A DNA stretch of 37,602 bases from Bhargavaea cecembensis DSE10. GTDB taxonomy: Bacteria > Bacillota > Bacilli > Bacillales_A > Planococcaceae. Below are positions 6,315-14,318 of the stretch, one piece after another. A program made the position numbers and the translations under genes. The notes under the pieces are model-generated. The model ran no database searches, was not told the DNA's origin, and saw nothing but the letters and a program-made list of their open reading frames with translations. Within the stretch, counting starts at the first letter, position 1, and every line of letters begins with the position of its first letter. The stretch is taken from NCBI RefSeq assembly GCF_000348905.1, contig NZ_AOFT01000024.1:1-37602 (forward strand), in the 5' to 3' direction.

Positions 6315-7559
6315 TTGGACACATTGGGTGAACGAATTCGCCGGCTGCGAAAAAACCGGAAGATGACTCTGCAGGAACTGGCCGGCGACAAAATGTCGAA
6401 GGGAATGCTTTCCCTGATTGAAAACAACAAGGCCAGGCCATCGATGGAGAGCCTGACACATATCGCTGAACAGCTGAACGTATCCGCCTCCGACCTGCTT
6501 GAACAAAGCAGCCGCGAGGAGCTGAGGGAGCTGTTGGATGAGGCAGAGGAATACAACTCAGTCAGGCTGATCGATGAGGGGGCGAAGGAAGCCAGACAGC
6601 GCCTCGTAAATCTTATCAGACCACATATCGGCAGAATGGGAGAAGGCTACGAATCCGGAAGGCTGCTCGAAATGTACGGGCGGTCCCTCCATTACCTGGA
6701 GGAGGCCGGATGGGAAGAACCGATCGACCGGGCTGCCGCCATCTATGATTCGCTGAACATCATCCCGAGACGCGCTGCAATCGGGATGTTTCGCGCCCAG
6801 GTACACTTTACGGAGCGTGACTATGATCATGCGCTCAAGGTGATGCTCAAAGAGCGGAAAGCCATCGAAGAAAAAAGACTGTTCATCGAACCGATGACCC
6901 GTCTTGACTTTGATTACCTGCAGGCCGTCCTTCTTTATGCAGTCGGCCAAACGGAAGAAGCGATGGCGGTCATGGAAAGCGCCCTTGCGTTTTCCCGGGA
7001 GAACGATCTCTACTACCATATGAGCGACTGGTACCGCCTGGCTTCGATCCATGCGCTGATGGCAGGAATGGAAGATGAATATGGGCACTTCCGAAAAAAG
7101 CTCCGCCAATACGCAGAGTTTGCAGATGACAAGGAAGCCGGCGGTTTCCTGGCGTTTCTCGATGTTCATGAACTGAACTCATTCCGAAATGACCATGCCT
7201 CCGCACACCGTCAGATCATGGATTGGCCGGAAGATAAGGTTGCCGCCCTGTCGGACCCGCTCCACTCGCCGTACCTGTCACTTGAAGTCGGGAAGGCCCT
7301 ATCCGGACTGGGCCGCCACCAGGAAGCGCTCGAGGCGTTTGAACGGGCACTCGTCCCGCGGGAGTATATCCACCATCCGATCGACCTGTCGATTTTCATG
7401 GAGGGGGAAGCCTATAAAGCGGAATCCCTCTGGGCTACCGGCAAAACGGGCGAAGCGCTGGACCTGATCCGTGATGTCCATGAGCGTATCGCTTCCCTTC
7501 CCGGGACTCCATACAAAGACCGGGTGAAGCAGGTACATACAAAGTTGAACAGCCTATAA
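6315..7559 (+). CDS. XRE-family regulator with TPR-like sensor region (RRNPP-like)
   Basis: A 414-aa cytosolic regulator. Residues about 4-60 form an XRE/Cro helix-turn-helix (LGERIRRLRKNRKMTLQELAG, then KGMLSLIENNKARPS). Residues about 100-410 are helical repeats with tetratricopeptide character (for example LHYLEEAGWEEPIDRAAAIY and LGRHQEALEAFERALVP). This architecture is shared by PlcR, NprR, Rgg and other RRNPP quorum-sensing receptors that bind short imported peptides. The TTG at 6315 is the start because GGAGGTG (6300-6306) lies 8 bases before it; the ATG at 6294 precedes that site. It is divergent from the 58-aa gene, and their shared promoter region holds two copies of the palindrome. 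A peptide ligand is inferred from architecture only; many XRE-TPR proteins remain unassigned. Confidence 0.8.
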   Translation: MDTLGERIRRLRKNRKMTLQELAGDKMSKGMLSLIENNKARPSMESLTHIAEQLNVSASDLLEQSSREELRELLDEAEEYNSVRLIDEGAKEARQRLVNLIRPHIGRMGEGYESGRLLEMYGRSLHYLEEAGWEEPIDRAAAIYDSLNIIPRRAAIGMFRAQVHFTERDYDHALKVMLKERKAIEEKRLFIEPMTRLDFDYLQAVLLYAVGQTEEAMAVMESALAFSRENDLYYHMSDWYRLASIHALMAGMEDEYGHFRKKLRQYAEFADDKEAGGFLAFLDVHELNSFRNDHASAHRQIMDWPEDKVAALSDPLHSPYLSLEVGKALSGLGRHQEALEAFERALVPREYIHHPIDLSIFMEGEAYKAESLWATGKTGEALDLIRDVHERIASLPGTPYKDRVKQVHTKLNSL

Positions 7560-7599
7560 AAAAGATGCCGCCCCTTCAAAACGGGACGGCATCTTCTTA
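7559..7599. terminator. Bidirectional terminator between convergent genes
   Basis: AAAAGATGCCGCCCC pairs with CGGGACGGCATCTT around a short loop, with A-rich and T-rich flanks. It serves both the regulator and tcyP. Confidence 0.85.
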
Positions 7600-7602
7600 G
7601 GT

Positions 7603-8994
7603 TTAAGCATCAATTGGCTGTGTACGGAGATCGCCGTTGTAGACATCCCGGTCGACTTCCTTGTTCACGTTGGCAGCCGTGACGCCTGCGGTCATGGAGC
7701 CGCTGACGTTAAGGGCAGTACGCCCCATGTCGATCAGCGGTTCGACGGAGATGAGCACGCCTGCAAGCGCGACAGGAAGATTCATCGCCGACAAAACGAG
7801 GATCGCGGCAAATGTCGCACCGCCGCCCACGCCTGCCACGCCGAACGAGCTGATCGCGACCACGACAATCAGTGTCGCGATAAAGCCCGGATCAAGCGGG
7901 CTGATGCCGACGGACGGTGCAATCATGACGGCAAGCATCGCCGGATAAATTCCGGCGCAGCCGTTCTGGCCGATTGACAGTCCGAACGATCCTGCGAAGT
8001 TCGCGGTCCCATCGGGCAGGCCGAGGCGGTCCGTCTGTGTCTTGATATTGAGCGGCAGCGTACCCGCGCTGGAACGGGAAGTGAACGCGAAAAGAAGCGT
8101 TTCGGACGTTTTCTTCAGGTACGTGATCGGGTTCAGGCCGTTCAGCGTAATGATCACAAGATGGATCAGGAACATGGCAATCAGCGCCACATAAGACGCG
8201 ATGACAAACTTGCCGAGGTTGGCGATCGCCCCAAAATCGGACGTCGCTACCGTGCGGGTCATGATTGCCAGGATCCCGTACGGCGTCAGGCGGAGGATCA
8301 GCTTGACGACACGCATGACGAGCGCATAGACCGCATCGATCCCCTTTTTCACCATCGCGGCGTTTTCAGGCTCTTTCCTGGCAATGCCGAGGTACGCAAC
8401 CCCAAGAAATGCGGCGAAGATGACGACACCGATCGTCGAGGTCGGACGTGCGCCGGTCAGGTCAAGAAACGGGTTGGACGGGATCAGCTCGGTGATCTGC
8501 TGGGGAAGGGTCTTGTCGGCCACTTCCGTCGAGCGCTCCTCAAGATCCGCCCCGCGCTCCACCTCCGCCGTGCCCTGCACAAGTTCGGATGCGTCCAGGT
8601 TAAAGGCAAGCGCCGAACCGATGCCGATCGCTGCGGCAAGAGCCGTCGTGCCGACCAGCATTCCGAGAATCAGGCCCGCCGTCTTCCCGAAGTTTTTGCC
8701 GGTCGTCACTTTCGTGAACGCGGCAAGAATCGAGATGAAGACAAGCGGCATGACGATCATCTGCAGAAATCGGACATAGCCCGTTCCGATGATGTTGAAC
8801 CAGTCAACGGAATCAGCCAGAACTTCAGATTCCGTCCCGTAAATGAGATTCAGCGCGAGGCCGAACAGGATCCCGAGGCCGAGACCCGCAAAGACGCGGT
8901 TCGAGAACGAGACATGCCGGCGCTGCATATAAAACAGGACACCGGCGAGAACGAGCAAGGCGGCGACATTGATGACAACCAGCCAGGTATTCAT
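7603..8994 (-). CDS. tcyP: L-cystine uptake transporter TcyP
   Basis: A 463-aa sodium/dicarboxylate-type (DAACS) symporter with about eight to ten helices, importing L-cystine as a sulfur source. The start at 8994 gives exactly the length I recall for Bacillus subtilis TcyP. It is favoured because GGAGG ends 6 bases upstream, whereas the ATG at 9000 abuts that site. Family signatures are present: MIVMPLVFISILAAF, the serine-rich hairpin TSRSSAGTLPLNIK, and GVAGVGGGATFAA. In B. subtilis tcyP is repressed by CymR when sulfur is plentiful. Here a good SigA promoter and a dyad in the leader are visible, but I cannot assign a CymR site with confidence. Confidence 0.9.
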   Translation of the reverse strand: MNTWLVVINVAALLVLAGVLFYMQRRHVSFSNRVFAGLGLGILFGLALNLIYGTESEVLADSVDWFNIIGTGYVRFLQMIVMPLVFISILAAFTKVTTGKNFGKTAGLILGMLVGTTALAAAIGIGSALAFNLDASELVQGTAEVERGADLEERSTEVADKTLPQQITELIPSNPFLDLTGARPTSTIGVVIFAAFLGVAYLGIARKEPENAAMVKKGIDAVYALVMRVVKLILRLTPYGILAIMTRTVATSDFGAIANLGKFVIASYVALIAMFLIHLVIITLNGLNPITYLKKTSETLLFAFTSRSSAGTLPLNIKTQTDRLGLPDGTANFAGSFGLSIGQNGCAGIYPAMLAVMIAPSVGISPLDPGFIATLIVVVAISSFGVAGVGGGATFAAILVLSAMNLPVALAGVLISVEPLIDMGRTALNVSGSMTAGVTAANVNKEVDRDVYNGDLRTQPIDA

Positions 8995-9019
8995 ATTCAT
9001 TCCTCCATTTATGATCATA

Positions 9020-9035
9020 TTCCACCACAGTGGAA
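9020..9035. promoter_or_regulatory. Dyad in the tcyP leader
   Basis: TTCCAC-CACA-GTGGAA is a perfect 6-bp inverted repeat between the tcyP promoter and its ribosome binding site. It could be an operator or a small RNA hairpin. Confidence 0.4.
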
Positions 9036-9060
9036 CAGCATTTAAAAAAGCACAAGGAAT

Positions 9061-9089
9061 AGAATATAAACTTTAACCCTATAAGTCAA
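9061..9089 (-). promoter_or_regulatory. tcyP: tcyP promoter
   Basis: On the minus strand: -35 TTGACT (9089-9084), a 17-bp spacer and -10 TATTCT (9066-9061). The transcript would have a leader of about 60 bases containing the TTCCAC dyad. Confidence 0.65.
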
Positions 9090-9183
9090 GTAGGTTTAAT
9101 TGGAGTCTGTCTCCCCCATTCGTGTTTTCGGCGGGCTAACGGTATACTGTCCTTAGACAGATCACACGCAACTGGAGGTTTAC

Positions 9184-10635
9184 ATGGCACAGTTCATCAC
9201 GTACGCGACAATCGCGGTCTTTATCCTGAACATTTTCCTCGCGATTGCCCTGATTTTCCTTGAGCGGCGCGATGCGACATCCACCTGGGCCTGGTTGCTG
9301 GTCCTGTTCTTTATCCCCGTTTTCGGGTTCTTCATTTACCTGATGTTCGGCAGGCAACTGCGGAAAAAGCAGCTGTTCCGCTGGGAAGACAGGAACAAAA
9401 TCGGGATCGAGCAGCTCGTCAATTATCAGATCGAAGCGATCGAGGACGGCACGTTCGACTTCAGGCTGGACGATACCGCCCATTACCGGGATATGGTCTA
9501 CCTGCATCTCAGGAATAACCACGCCCTCCTGACACAGGACAACGATGTCGAGATTTTCAATGACGGAGGCAAGAAGTTCGAGGCACTGCTGAACGACCTT
9601 GAAAATGCCAAAGACCATATCCATATCCAATACTATATTTTCAGGCTCGATAACCTGGGACAGCGCATTCTGGACACCCTCATCCGGAAAGCCAAAAGCG
9701 GCGTCAAAGTGCGCGTGCTCTTTGACGATATCGGCTCCCGCGGGCTCAGAAAGAGGCATTTCCGCGACCTGACCGCGGTCGGCGGCGAGGTGGAGGCGTT
9801 CTTCCCTGCCATCCTTCCGCTGATCAACCCCCGGATGAACTACAGGAACCACCGCAAGATCGCCATCATCGACGGACGCATCGGCTATGTCGGGGGCTTT
9901 AATGTCGGCGATGAGTACCTCGGCCTCAACCGAAGGTTCGGCTACTGGCGCGATACCCATCTCCGGATCGAAGGCAGCGCCGTCCATCCGCTCCAGACAC
10001 GCTTTATCCTGGACTGGAACCAGGCATCCGCCTCCCATGACATCGAGTATCATGAGCGATACTTCCCTGCCATCCCACGGAAGGGCACTGTCGGACTGCA
10101 GATTGTATCGAGCGGCCCGGACGAGCAGTGGGAGCAGATCAAGGACGGATACCTGAAGATGATCCACCTGGCGAAAAAGTACATCTATATCCAGACACCG
10201 TACTTTATCCCGGATGCAAGCTTTCTTGATGCCCTGCGGATCGCCTGCCTGTCGGGCATCGATGTCCGCATCATGATTCCGAACAAGCCGGATCATATGT
10301 TTGTCTACTGGGCCACGTATTCCCATGTCGGCATCCTGCTTCGGGCGGGAGCAAAGGTCTATATCTACGAAAATGGCTTTATCCACGCAAAGATGATTGT
10401 CGTCGATGATGAGGTGGCGACTGTCGGAACCGCCAACATCGACGTCCGCAGCTTCAAGCTGAATTTCGAAATCAATGCATTCCTCTATGACCGGGAAAAA
10501 TCCCATGAGCTTGCGGAGCTGTTCGAACAGGATATGCGGCTTTCAACGGAATTGACGTTGGAGGCCTACCAGAACCGGACAACCAACATCCGGTTCAAGG
10601 AATCCGTCTCCCGGCTGCTGTCGCCGATTTTATGA
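9184..10635 (+). CDS. cls: Cardiolipin synthase
   Basis: A 483-aa phospholipase-D-superfamily enzyme that condenses two phosphatidylglycerol molecules into cardiolipin plus glycerol at the inner leaflet. Two N-terminal membrane helices (about 5-26 and 34-55) are joined by a short charged loop. Two complete HKD motifs follow: His223-Lys225-Asp230 (HRKIAIID) and His401-Lys403-Asp408 (HAKMIVVD), each followed by the usual Gly-rich G(x)N region (GGFNVGDEY, GTANIDVRSF). The length is normal for the family and all catalytic residues are present. The ATG follows CTGGAGG at good spacing. It is monocistronic, divergent from tcyP and closed by its own terminator. Confidence 0.95.
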   Translation: MAQFITYATIAVFILNIFLAIALIFLERRDATSTWAWLLVLFFIPVFGFFIYLMFGRQLRKKQLFRWEDRNKIGIEQLVNYQIEAIEDGTFDFRLDDTAHYRDMVYLHLRNNHALLTQDNDVEIFNDGGKKFEALLNDLENAKDHIHIQYYIFRLDNLGQRILDTLIRKAKSGVKVRVLFDDIGSRGLRKRHFRDLTAVGGEVEAFFPAILPLINPRMNYRNHRKIAIIDGRIGYVGGFNVGDEYLGLNRRFGYWRDTHLRIEGSAVHPLQTRFILDWNQASASHDIEYHERYFPAIPRKGTVGLQIVSSGPDEQWEQIKDGYLKMIHLAKKYIYIQTPYFIPDASFLDALRIACLSGIDVRIMIPNKPDHMFVYWATYSHVGILLRAGAKVYIYENGFIHAKMIVVDDEVATVGTANIDVRSFKLNFEINAFLYDREKSHELAELFEQDMRLSTELTLEAYQNRTTNIRFKESVSRLLSPIL

Positions 10636-10643
10636 ACATACGA

Positions 10644-10687
10644 ACAATCCCTCCTGCACGGTGTCTGCACCGCACAGGAGGGATTTT
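10644..10687 (+). terminator. Terminator of cls
   Basis: AATCCCTCCTG pairs with CAGGAGGGATT around a GC-rich inner region and ends in a short T run, 10 bases after the stop codon. Confidence 0.75.
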
Positions 10688-10731
10688 GCTGATCATGGAC
10701 TTATTTATTTTCAGGCGCCGGGACCGCCTGC

Positions 10732-11610
10732 TTATTTCTCCGGCTTGGACGGCTCCGCGTGGCCGTCCGGCACGAGCAGGTATTCTTCCAGGGTGATGCC
10801 GCGCGACTGGATCCTTCCTGCCGCTTCCTTGCCGACGTAGCGGTAGTGCCACGACTCATGCATGTAGCCGGTGATGTCTTCCTTGCCTTCCGGATAGCGG
10901 AGGATGAACCCGAACCGGTGGGCATTGGCAAGAAGCCACTGTCCCGCCGGCGTGTCACCGAAGGATTCGCGGGCATAATGCTCCGGCTGTGTCGCCTCAC
11001 CGATGTCAAATGCAAGGCCGGTCTGATGTTCCGAGTAGCCGGGACGGGCGCTGTAGCGGTCCGCGGCCTCGACGCCGTCACGCCCGACATACCGTTCGTA
11101 CAGCTCCTGCTGCCGCTCAAACGTCCTGAATGTGCTGAACGCGTCCAGGTCATAGCCTTCCAGGAGCGCTTCCGCGGCCATCTCCTCGAACGCCTCACGG
11201 GCCTCGGGATTCTCGCCCGGCGCAAAGCTGGCCGGAAGCGGGTACTTTTTGTTCGCCAGAAGGATGCCGTCGATATAGGTCGGTTCTGCCGGAAGTTCCC
11301 GGCCTTCCACGTATTCCCCGATGCCTTCAAGCGGATCGGGATCCGGCGTGCCGCCGGCAGGCAGCCGCCCGTCTTCGGCATCATCCTCTTCGGCCAAATT
11401 TCCGCCGCCGGCCGGCTGTTCCTCCCCGGCCGGATCCGTTCCCTGTCCGGACGTTCCGCCGCCCAGCGCGCCTCTGATCCTTTCCGGATCCCAGCCGTTC
11501 ATGCCGGCGAACACCGCCGTTCCGCCAATCAGTAATACGACTGCCGCGAGGACCGCAATCCATACGCTTTTCCGGTCGCGGTTCTGCTTCCGTGAATCCA
11601 TTCTGCCCAT
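10732..11610 (-). CDS. VanY-like D-alanyl-D-alanine carboxypeptidase (M15B)
   Basis: A 292-aa extracytoplasmic zinc peptidase that trims the terminal D-Ala from peptidoglycan stem peptides. Residues about 16-36 form a signal-anchor helix. Residues about 45-95 are a low-complexity Gly/Glu/Pro linker. The peptidase domain follows, with zinc ligands His195 and Asp202 (SEHQTGLAFDIG) and His255, and catalytic Glu252 (ESWHYRYVG). All are intact. The ATG at 11610 is preferred because AGAAGGGT lies about 9 bases before it; the ATG at 11631 has no such site. No VanR/VanS pair or D-Ala-D-Lac ligase is nearby, so a housekeeping cell-wall role is more likely than vancomycin resistance. Confidence 0.9.
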   Translation of the reverse strand: MGRMDSRKQNRDRKSVWIAVLAAVVLLIGGTAVFAGMNGWDPERIRGALGGGTSGQGTDPAGEEQPAGGGNLAEEDDAEDGRLPAGGTPDPDPLEGIGEYVEGRELPAEPTYIDGILLANKKYPLPASFAPGENPEAREAFEEMAAEALLEGYDLDAFSTFRTFERQQELYERYVGRDGVEAADRYSARPGYSEHQTGLAFDIGEATQPEHYARESFGDTPAGQWLLANAHRFGFILRYPEGKEDITGYMHESWHYRYVGKEAAGRIQSRGITLEEYLLVPDGHAEPSKPEK

Positions 11611-11737
11611 TCTTGGTGACCCTTCTTTCATGAAATTTCCATTGGTCTATCGTACCATATCCGGTCCCGTTCCGCGCTGATCATCGTTGTGCTATGATGC
11701 TTTTGTGTCGAATCTATTACATGCGGAGGAATCCGAT

Positions 11738-12889
11738 ATGAAATCACGCTGGCTCTCCCTGAATTTCTTCGCTTTCTTTTTTACATGGGGCATCTTCCTC
11801 CCCTATTGGACTGGCTGGCTTGTCTCTGTCAAAGGCCTCACTGTCTTCGAGGCGGGGGCCGTCATGGGGGCTGGGATGTTCATCCGGGCGTTTTCGACGC
11901 TCTTCCTGTTCCCGGCTGCTGCCAGGCGCTTCCCGATCACCGGCGTGATGAAAGCGGGCATCGCTCTGTCTTTCCTCATCGCACTGATTTACATACCTGC
12001 GGGATCCTACACAGCCATCCTCATCGTCACCGCGGCATTCAACGTGGTGTATCCGAACCTATTGCCGGCGATGGAGACCAGTGCCTCCGTCCTGATCCAG
12101 AAGGACCGGATCAATTACACCCGGAGCCGTGCTTTCGGTTCGGCCGGCTATATGGCTGCCGTGCTTGTCATCGGAGCGGTCACCGCCCTGTTCGGCAACG
12201 AAGCCATCCTCTGGACGATGTTCGCCGGCCTCCTGTTCATGCTTGGCGCGCAATACACGGCCGTTCCCATTTCTCTCCACCGGGACCCGGCCGGGAATCC
12301 GGCTGAAAAGCGGTCCGGTGCATTCCGCGAACTTGTCCGGAACCGCGGCTTCCTGGCGGTCCTCACCGTCTCGATCCTGCTGCAGGGGGCACACGCATCC
12401 TACTACAACTACGGCTTTGTTTATCTGGAAGACATGGGCGTGGCGAGCTTTACGATCGGGCTTCTCCTCAATGTCGCGATCCTGTTTGAAATTTTGTTTT
12501 TCGGCGTCGCAGAGCGTCTGTTCGGGGGCATGCCGGCCTCCCGGATGTTTCTGCTGGCCGCGGCCGGCTCGACACTGCGCTGGGTGCTGATCTTCCTCGT
12601 GCCGACCATGTGGATGTTCACCCTCACGCAAGCATTGCATGCGGCATCTTTCGGCATCGCGCATGTCGCATTTATCCGCTACATATCCGAAAAACTTCCT
12701 ACCCTCCTGATTGCACCGGCCCAGGCACTGTATGCAGCATTCGCCATGAGCCTGAGCACCGCCTTCCTGACACTTCTCGGCGGTGCCCTGTACGAAGTGG
12801 AGCCCGGCCTGGCGTTCCTCAGCATGATCATCTGTACAGTCCCGGCCGCACTGGTCGTCTTTGCGACGAAGAATCGCTTCTCCTACTAA
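11738..12889 (+). CDS. MFS transporter, phenylpropionate-permease-like (PPP family)
   Basis: A 383-aa, 12-helix MFS protein. The opening FFAFFFTWGIFLPYWTGWL, together with AFGSAGYMAAV, fits the MFS_1-like/HcaT group, which also holds nucleoside and unassigned permeases. The real substrate is unknown. The start at 11738 is set by GGAGGAATCCGAT; the frame is open further upstream to 11687 but without a ribosome binding site. It is divergent from the VanY-like gene. No catabolic genes lie beside it, so a role in aromatic acid uptake has no support from context. Confidence 0.8.
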   Translation: MKSRWLSLNFFAFFFTWGIFLPYWTGWLVSVKGLTVFEAGAVMGAGMFIRAFSTLFLFPAAARRFPITGVMKAGIALSFLIALIYIPAGSYTAILIVTAAFNVVYPNLLPAMETSASVLIQKDRINYTRSRAFGSAGYMAAVLVIGAVTALFGNEAILWTMFAGLLFMLGAQYTAVPISLHRDPAGNPAEKRSGAFRELVRNRGFLAVLTVSILLQGAHASYYNYGFVYLEDMGVASFTIGLLLNVAILFEILFFGVAERLFGGMPASRMFLLAAAGSTLRWVLIFLVPTMWMFTLTQALHAASFGIAHVAFIRYISEKLPTLLIAPAQALYAAFAMSLSTAFLTLLGGALYEVEPGLAFLSMIICTVPAALVVFATKNRFSY

Positions 12890-12904
12890 AGTTCTATTTT
12901 GGCG

Positions 12905-12942
12905 GACTACGGACAAATGCCCAGTACTTTGTCCGTATAGTC
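12905..12942. repeat. Long inverted repeat between the MFS gene and a small gene
   Basis: GACTACGGACAAA (12905-12917) pairs with TTTGTCCGTATAGTC (12928-12942), a stem of about 13 bp with one bulge and a 10-base loop. There is no T run, so it is not a standard terminator. TATAGT in the right arm could be a -10 box, which would make the dyad an operator. Confidence 0.5.
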
Positions 12943-12970
12943 TGGTAAATAAGGGCAAAGGAGCATATTG

Positions 12971-13096
12971 ATGAAACCAATTTCGATCCAGGATATTCTC
13001 CAACTGATGGAAAAGCTGGATGCTTTGCTCGCGGAGCGGGAACGCCTGGTCCCGGCAAGGGGCGGCAAGACAGAAAACGCGCTCGGTCAGAAGTGA
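12971..13096 (+). CDS. 41-aa hypothetical small protein
   Basis: A short gene with a good AAAGGAG site 8 bases before the ATG. The product reads MKPISIQDILQLMEKLDALL followed by AERERLVPARGGK and a short tail ending LGQK. The N-terminal 28 residues should form an amphipathic helix or short coiled coil; the tail is basic. There is no signal peptide or membrane segment and I do not recognise it. The last codons and the stop lie inside a terminator hairpin (13074-13108). It may be co-transcribed with the MFS gene or start from a promoter in the dyad upstream. Confidence 0.55.
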   Translation: MKPISIQDILQLMEKLDALLAERERLVPARGGKTENALGQK

Positions 13097-13108
13097 CCGG
13101 CGCGTTTT
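13074..13108. terminator. Bidirectional terminator overlapping a stop codon
   Basis: AAAACGCG and CGCGTTTT enclose GGTCA...TGACC; the stop codon TGA lies in the hairpin. It separates the 41-aa gene from the convergent 83-aa gene. Confidence 0.75.
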
Positions 13109-13120
13109 TGTATGGGACGA

Positions 13121-13372
13121 TCAGATAAAGAGCATCACTGCCAGGACAATGAACAGGATGACGAAAAATCCGGCCAGCAAGTTCATCCATTTCGCTTCCC
13201 GCATCATGCCCCGCTCCCTGAACCCCGCGGCACGCGCGGTATTCGTCAGGACAAACAGGAGCGCCATCGACAGGCCGGCTGCGTGCATCGCCTGCCGGAC
13301 AATGAAGACCAGTGTCAGGATGAACACCACCGCGATCCCGATTCCGAACATCCACCGTTTTTCTTTCGACAT
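13121..13372 (-). CDS. Small three-helix membrane protein, unknown function
   Basis: An 83-aa hydrophobic protein with about three membrane helices (residues 8-24, 31-46 and 62-82 approximately) separated by short charged loops (NTARAAGFRERGMMREAK). The ATG at 13372 is chosen for its spacing from AGGGGGA; two earlier in-frame ATGs at 13381 and 13378 abut or overlap that site. I do not recognise a named family. Its stop faces the 41-aa gene across a shared terminator. A strong terminator separates it from yidC, which is transcribed toward it, so it has its own transcript. Confidence 0.7.
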   Translation of the reverse strand: MSKEKRWMFGIGIAVVFILTLVFIVRQAMHAAGLSMALLFVLTNTARAAGFRERGMMREAKWMNLLAGFFVILFIVLAVMLFI

Positions 13373-13403
13373 CCCCATCATCCCCCTATTTCAGTGGTAT
13401 CAA

Positions 13404-13461
13404 AAACAGCAAACGGCAGTGCGCCCGGCCTCGCATGAGACTCCCGGGCCACTGCCGTCTG
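13404..13461 (-). terminator. Terminator of yidC
   Basis: On the minus strand ACGGCAGTGGCCCGG pairs with CCGGGCGCACTGCCGT around a loop of about 15 bases, followed by TTGCTGTTTTTG. Confidence 0.75.
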
Positions 13462-13488
13462 TTCTGGTCGCCGGGATCGTTCCCCGGC

Positions 13489-14262
13489 TTATTGCTCCAC
13501 TGCCTTTTCCGGATTTTCGTAGTAGAACTTCCGCCCGATATAGGTCTGGATCACGAGGATCGCACCGCTGACCGCCCAGTAGAGCGGAAGTGCGGACATC
13601 GCCGTGAAGGAGATGAACGTGATCATGATCGGGGACATGTAGATGAACATCTTCATCTGCTGCTGCTGCTGCTCAGGCATCGTCCAGAGCGAGACGCGTG
13701 CCTGAAGGAGATAAACGACCCCTGCGATGAGGGCCATGATCATGTCCGGAGAACCGAGGTTGAACCAGAGGAACTGGTGGGACTTGACGTCTTCGGAATA
13801 CAGGATGGCAAAGTAGAGCCCCATGATGATCGGCATCTGGAGCAGGACCGGCAAACAGCCCATGTTCAGCGGGTTGACGCCGTGCTTCTGGTAGAGCCCC
13901 ATCATTTCCTGCTGGAGCTTCATCTGCTCATCCTTGTCCTTTGTTTCCTTCAGGCGCTTCTGGATGTCTTCCATCTCCGGACGGAGTGCGTCCATCTTCA
14001 CCTTCATCGCCTGCTGGGTTTTGTAGTTCTTCAGCATCAGCGGCATGAGGATCAGACGGATGATGACTGTGATGGCGATGATCGCCAGTCCGTAGTTACC
14101 GTTGAAGAAGGTCCCGAGAGATTCGAGGGACCAGTCCATCGGCCGGACGAATAGATTATAGAACGTGCCTTCCTTGTTCTCGACGCTGGAGCATCCGCCA
14201 AGGAGCAACGCTGCAGCTGCCAATGTCAGGATCAGCCCGATGCGCTTATTCAATCGATTCAC
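13489..14262 (-). CDS. yidC: Membrane protein insertase YidC/OxaA (lipoprotein type)
   Basis: A 257-aa insertase that places newly made proteins into the membrane, alone or with SecYEG. The N-terminus is a lipoprotein signal with lipobox LLGGC (Cys24), as in Gram-positive SpoIIIJ and YqjG. The five-helix core follows, with the hydrophilic-groove arginine Arg69 in IIRLILMPL, the charged cytosolic hairpin (about 85-125), NPLNMGCLPVLLQMP and a Gln-rich stretch (EQQQQQMK). Bacillus subtilis yidC2 is preceded by the stalling peptide MifM. Here only 56 bases lie between the AraC gene and yidC, and they hold a promoter and no such ORF. The C-terminus (YYENPEKAVEQ) is short. Confidence 0.95.
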   Translation of the reverse strand: MNRLNKRIGLILTLAAAALLLGGCSSVENKEGTFYNLFVRPMDWSLESLGTFFNGNYGLAIIAITVIIRLILMPLMLKNYKTQQAMKVKMDALRPEMEDIQKRLKETKDKDEQMKLQQEMMGLYQKHGVNPLNMGCLPVLLQMPIIMGLYFAILYSEDVKSHQFLWFNLGSPDMIMALIAGVVYLLQARVSLWTMPEQQQQQMKMFIYMSPIMITFISFTAMSALPLYWAVSGAILVIQTYIGRKFYYENPEKAVEQ

Positions 14263-14287
14263 CTACAACTTTTTTAGACTATAGAGT

Positions 14288-14317
14288 AGTATACACCACC
14301 CGTTGCAGGCTTTTCAA
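14288..14317 (-). promoter_or_regulatory. yidC: yidC promoter
   Basis: On the minus strand: TTGAAA (14317-14312), an 18-bp spacer and TATACT (14293-14288), giving a leader of about 20 bases. It directly follows the stop codon of the AraC gene. Confidence 0.6.
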
Positions 14318-14318
14318 T

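Noticed and set aside
9136-10506. A long minus-strand open frame opposite cardiolipin synthase
   Set aside because: The plus strand has both HKD motifs and good start signals; the antisense frame is a codon-bias shadow.
10732-11610. A vancomycin resistance role for the VanY-like gene
   Set aside because: No VanR/VanS, VanH, VanA or VanX homologue is in the window; single VanY-like D,D-carboxypeptidases are common in Bacillales cell-wall metabolism.
12059-13003. A 314-codon minus-strand frame across the MFS gene and the 41-aa gene
   Set aside because: It has Cys- and His-rich nonsense composition and overlaps two better-supported genes.
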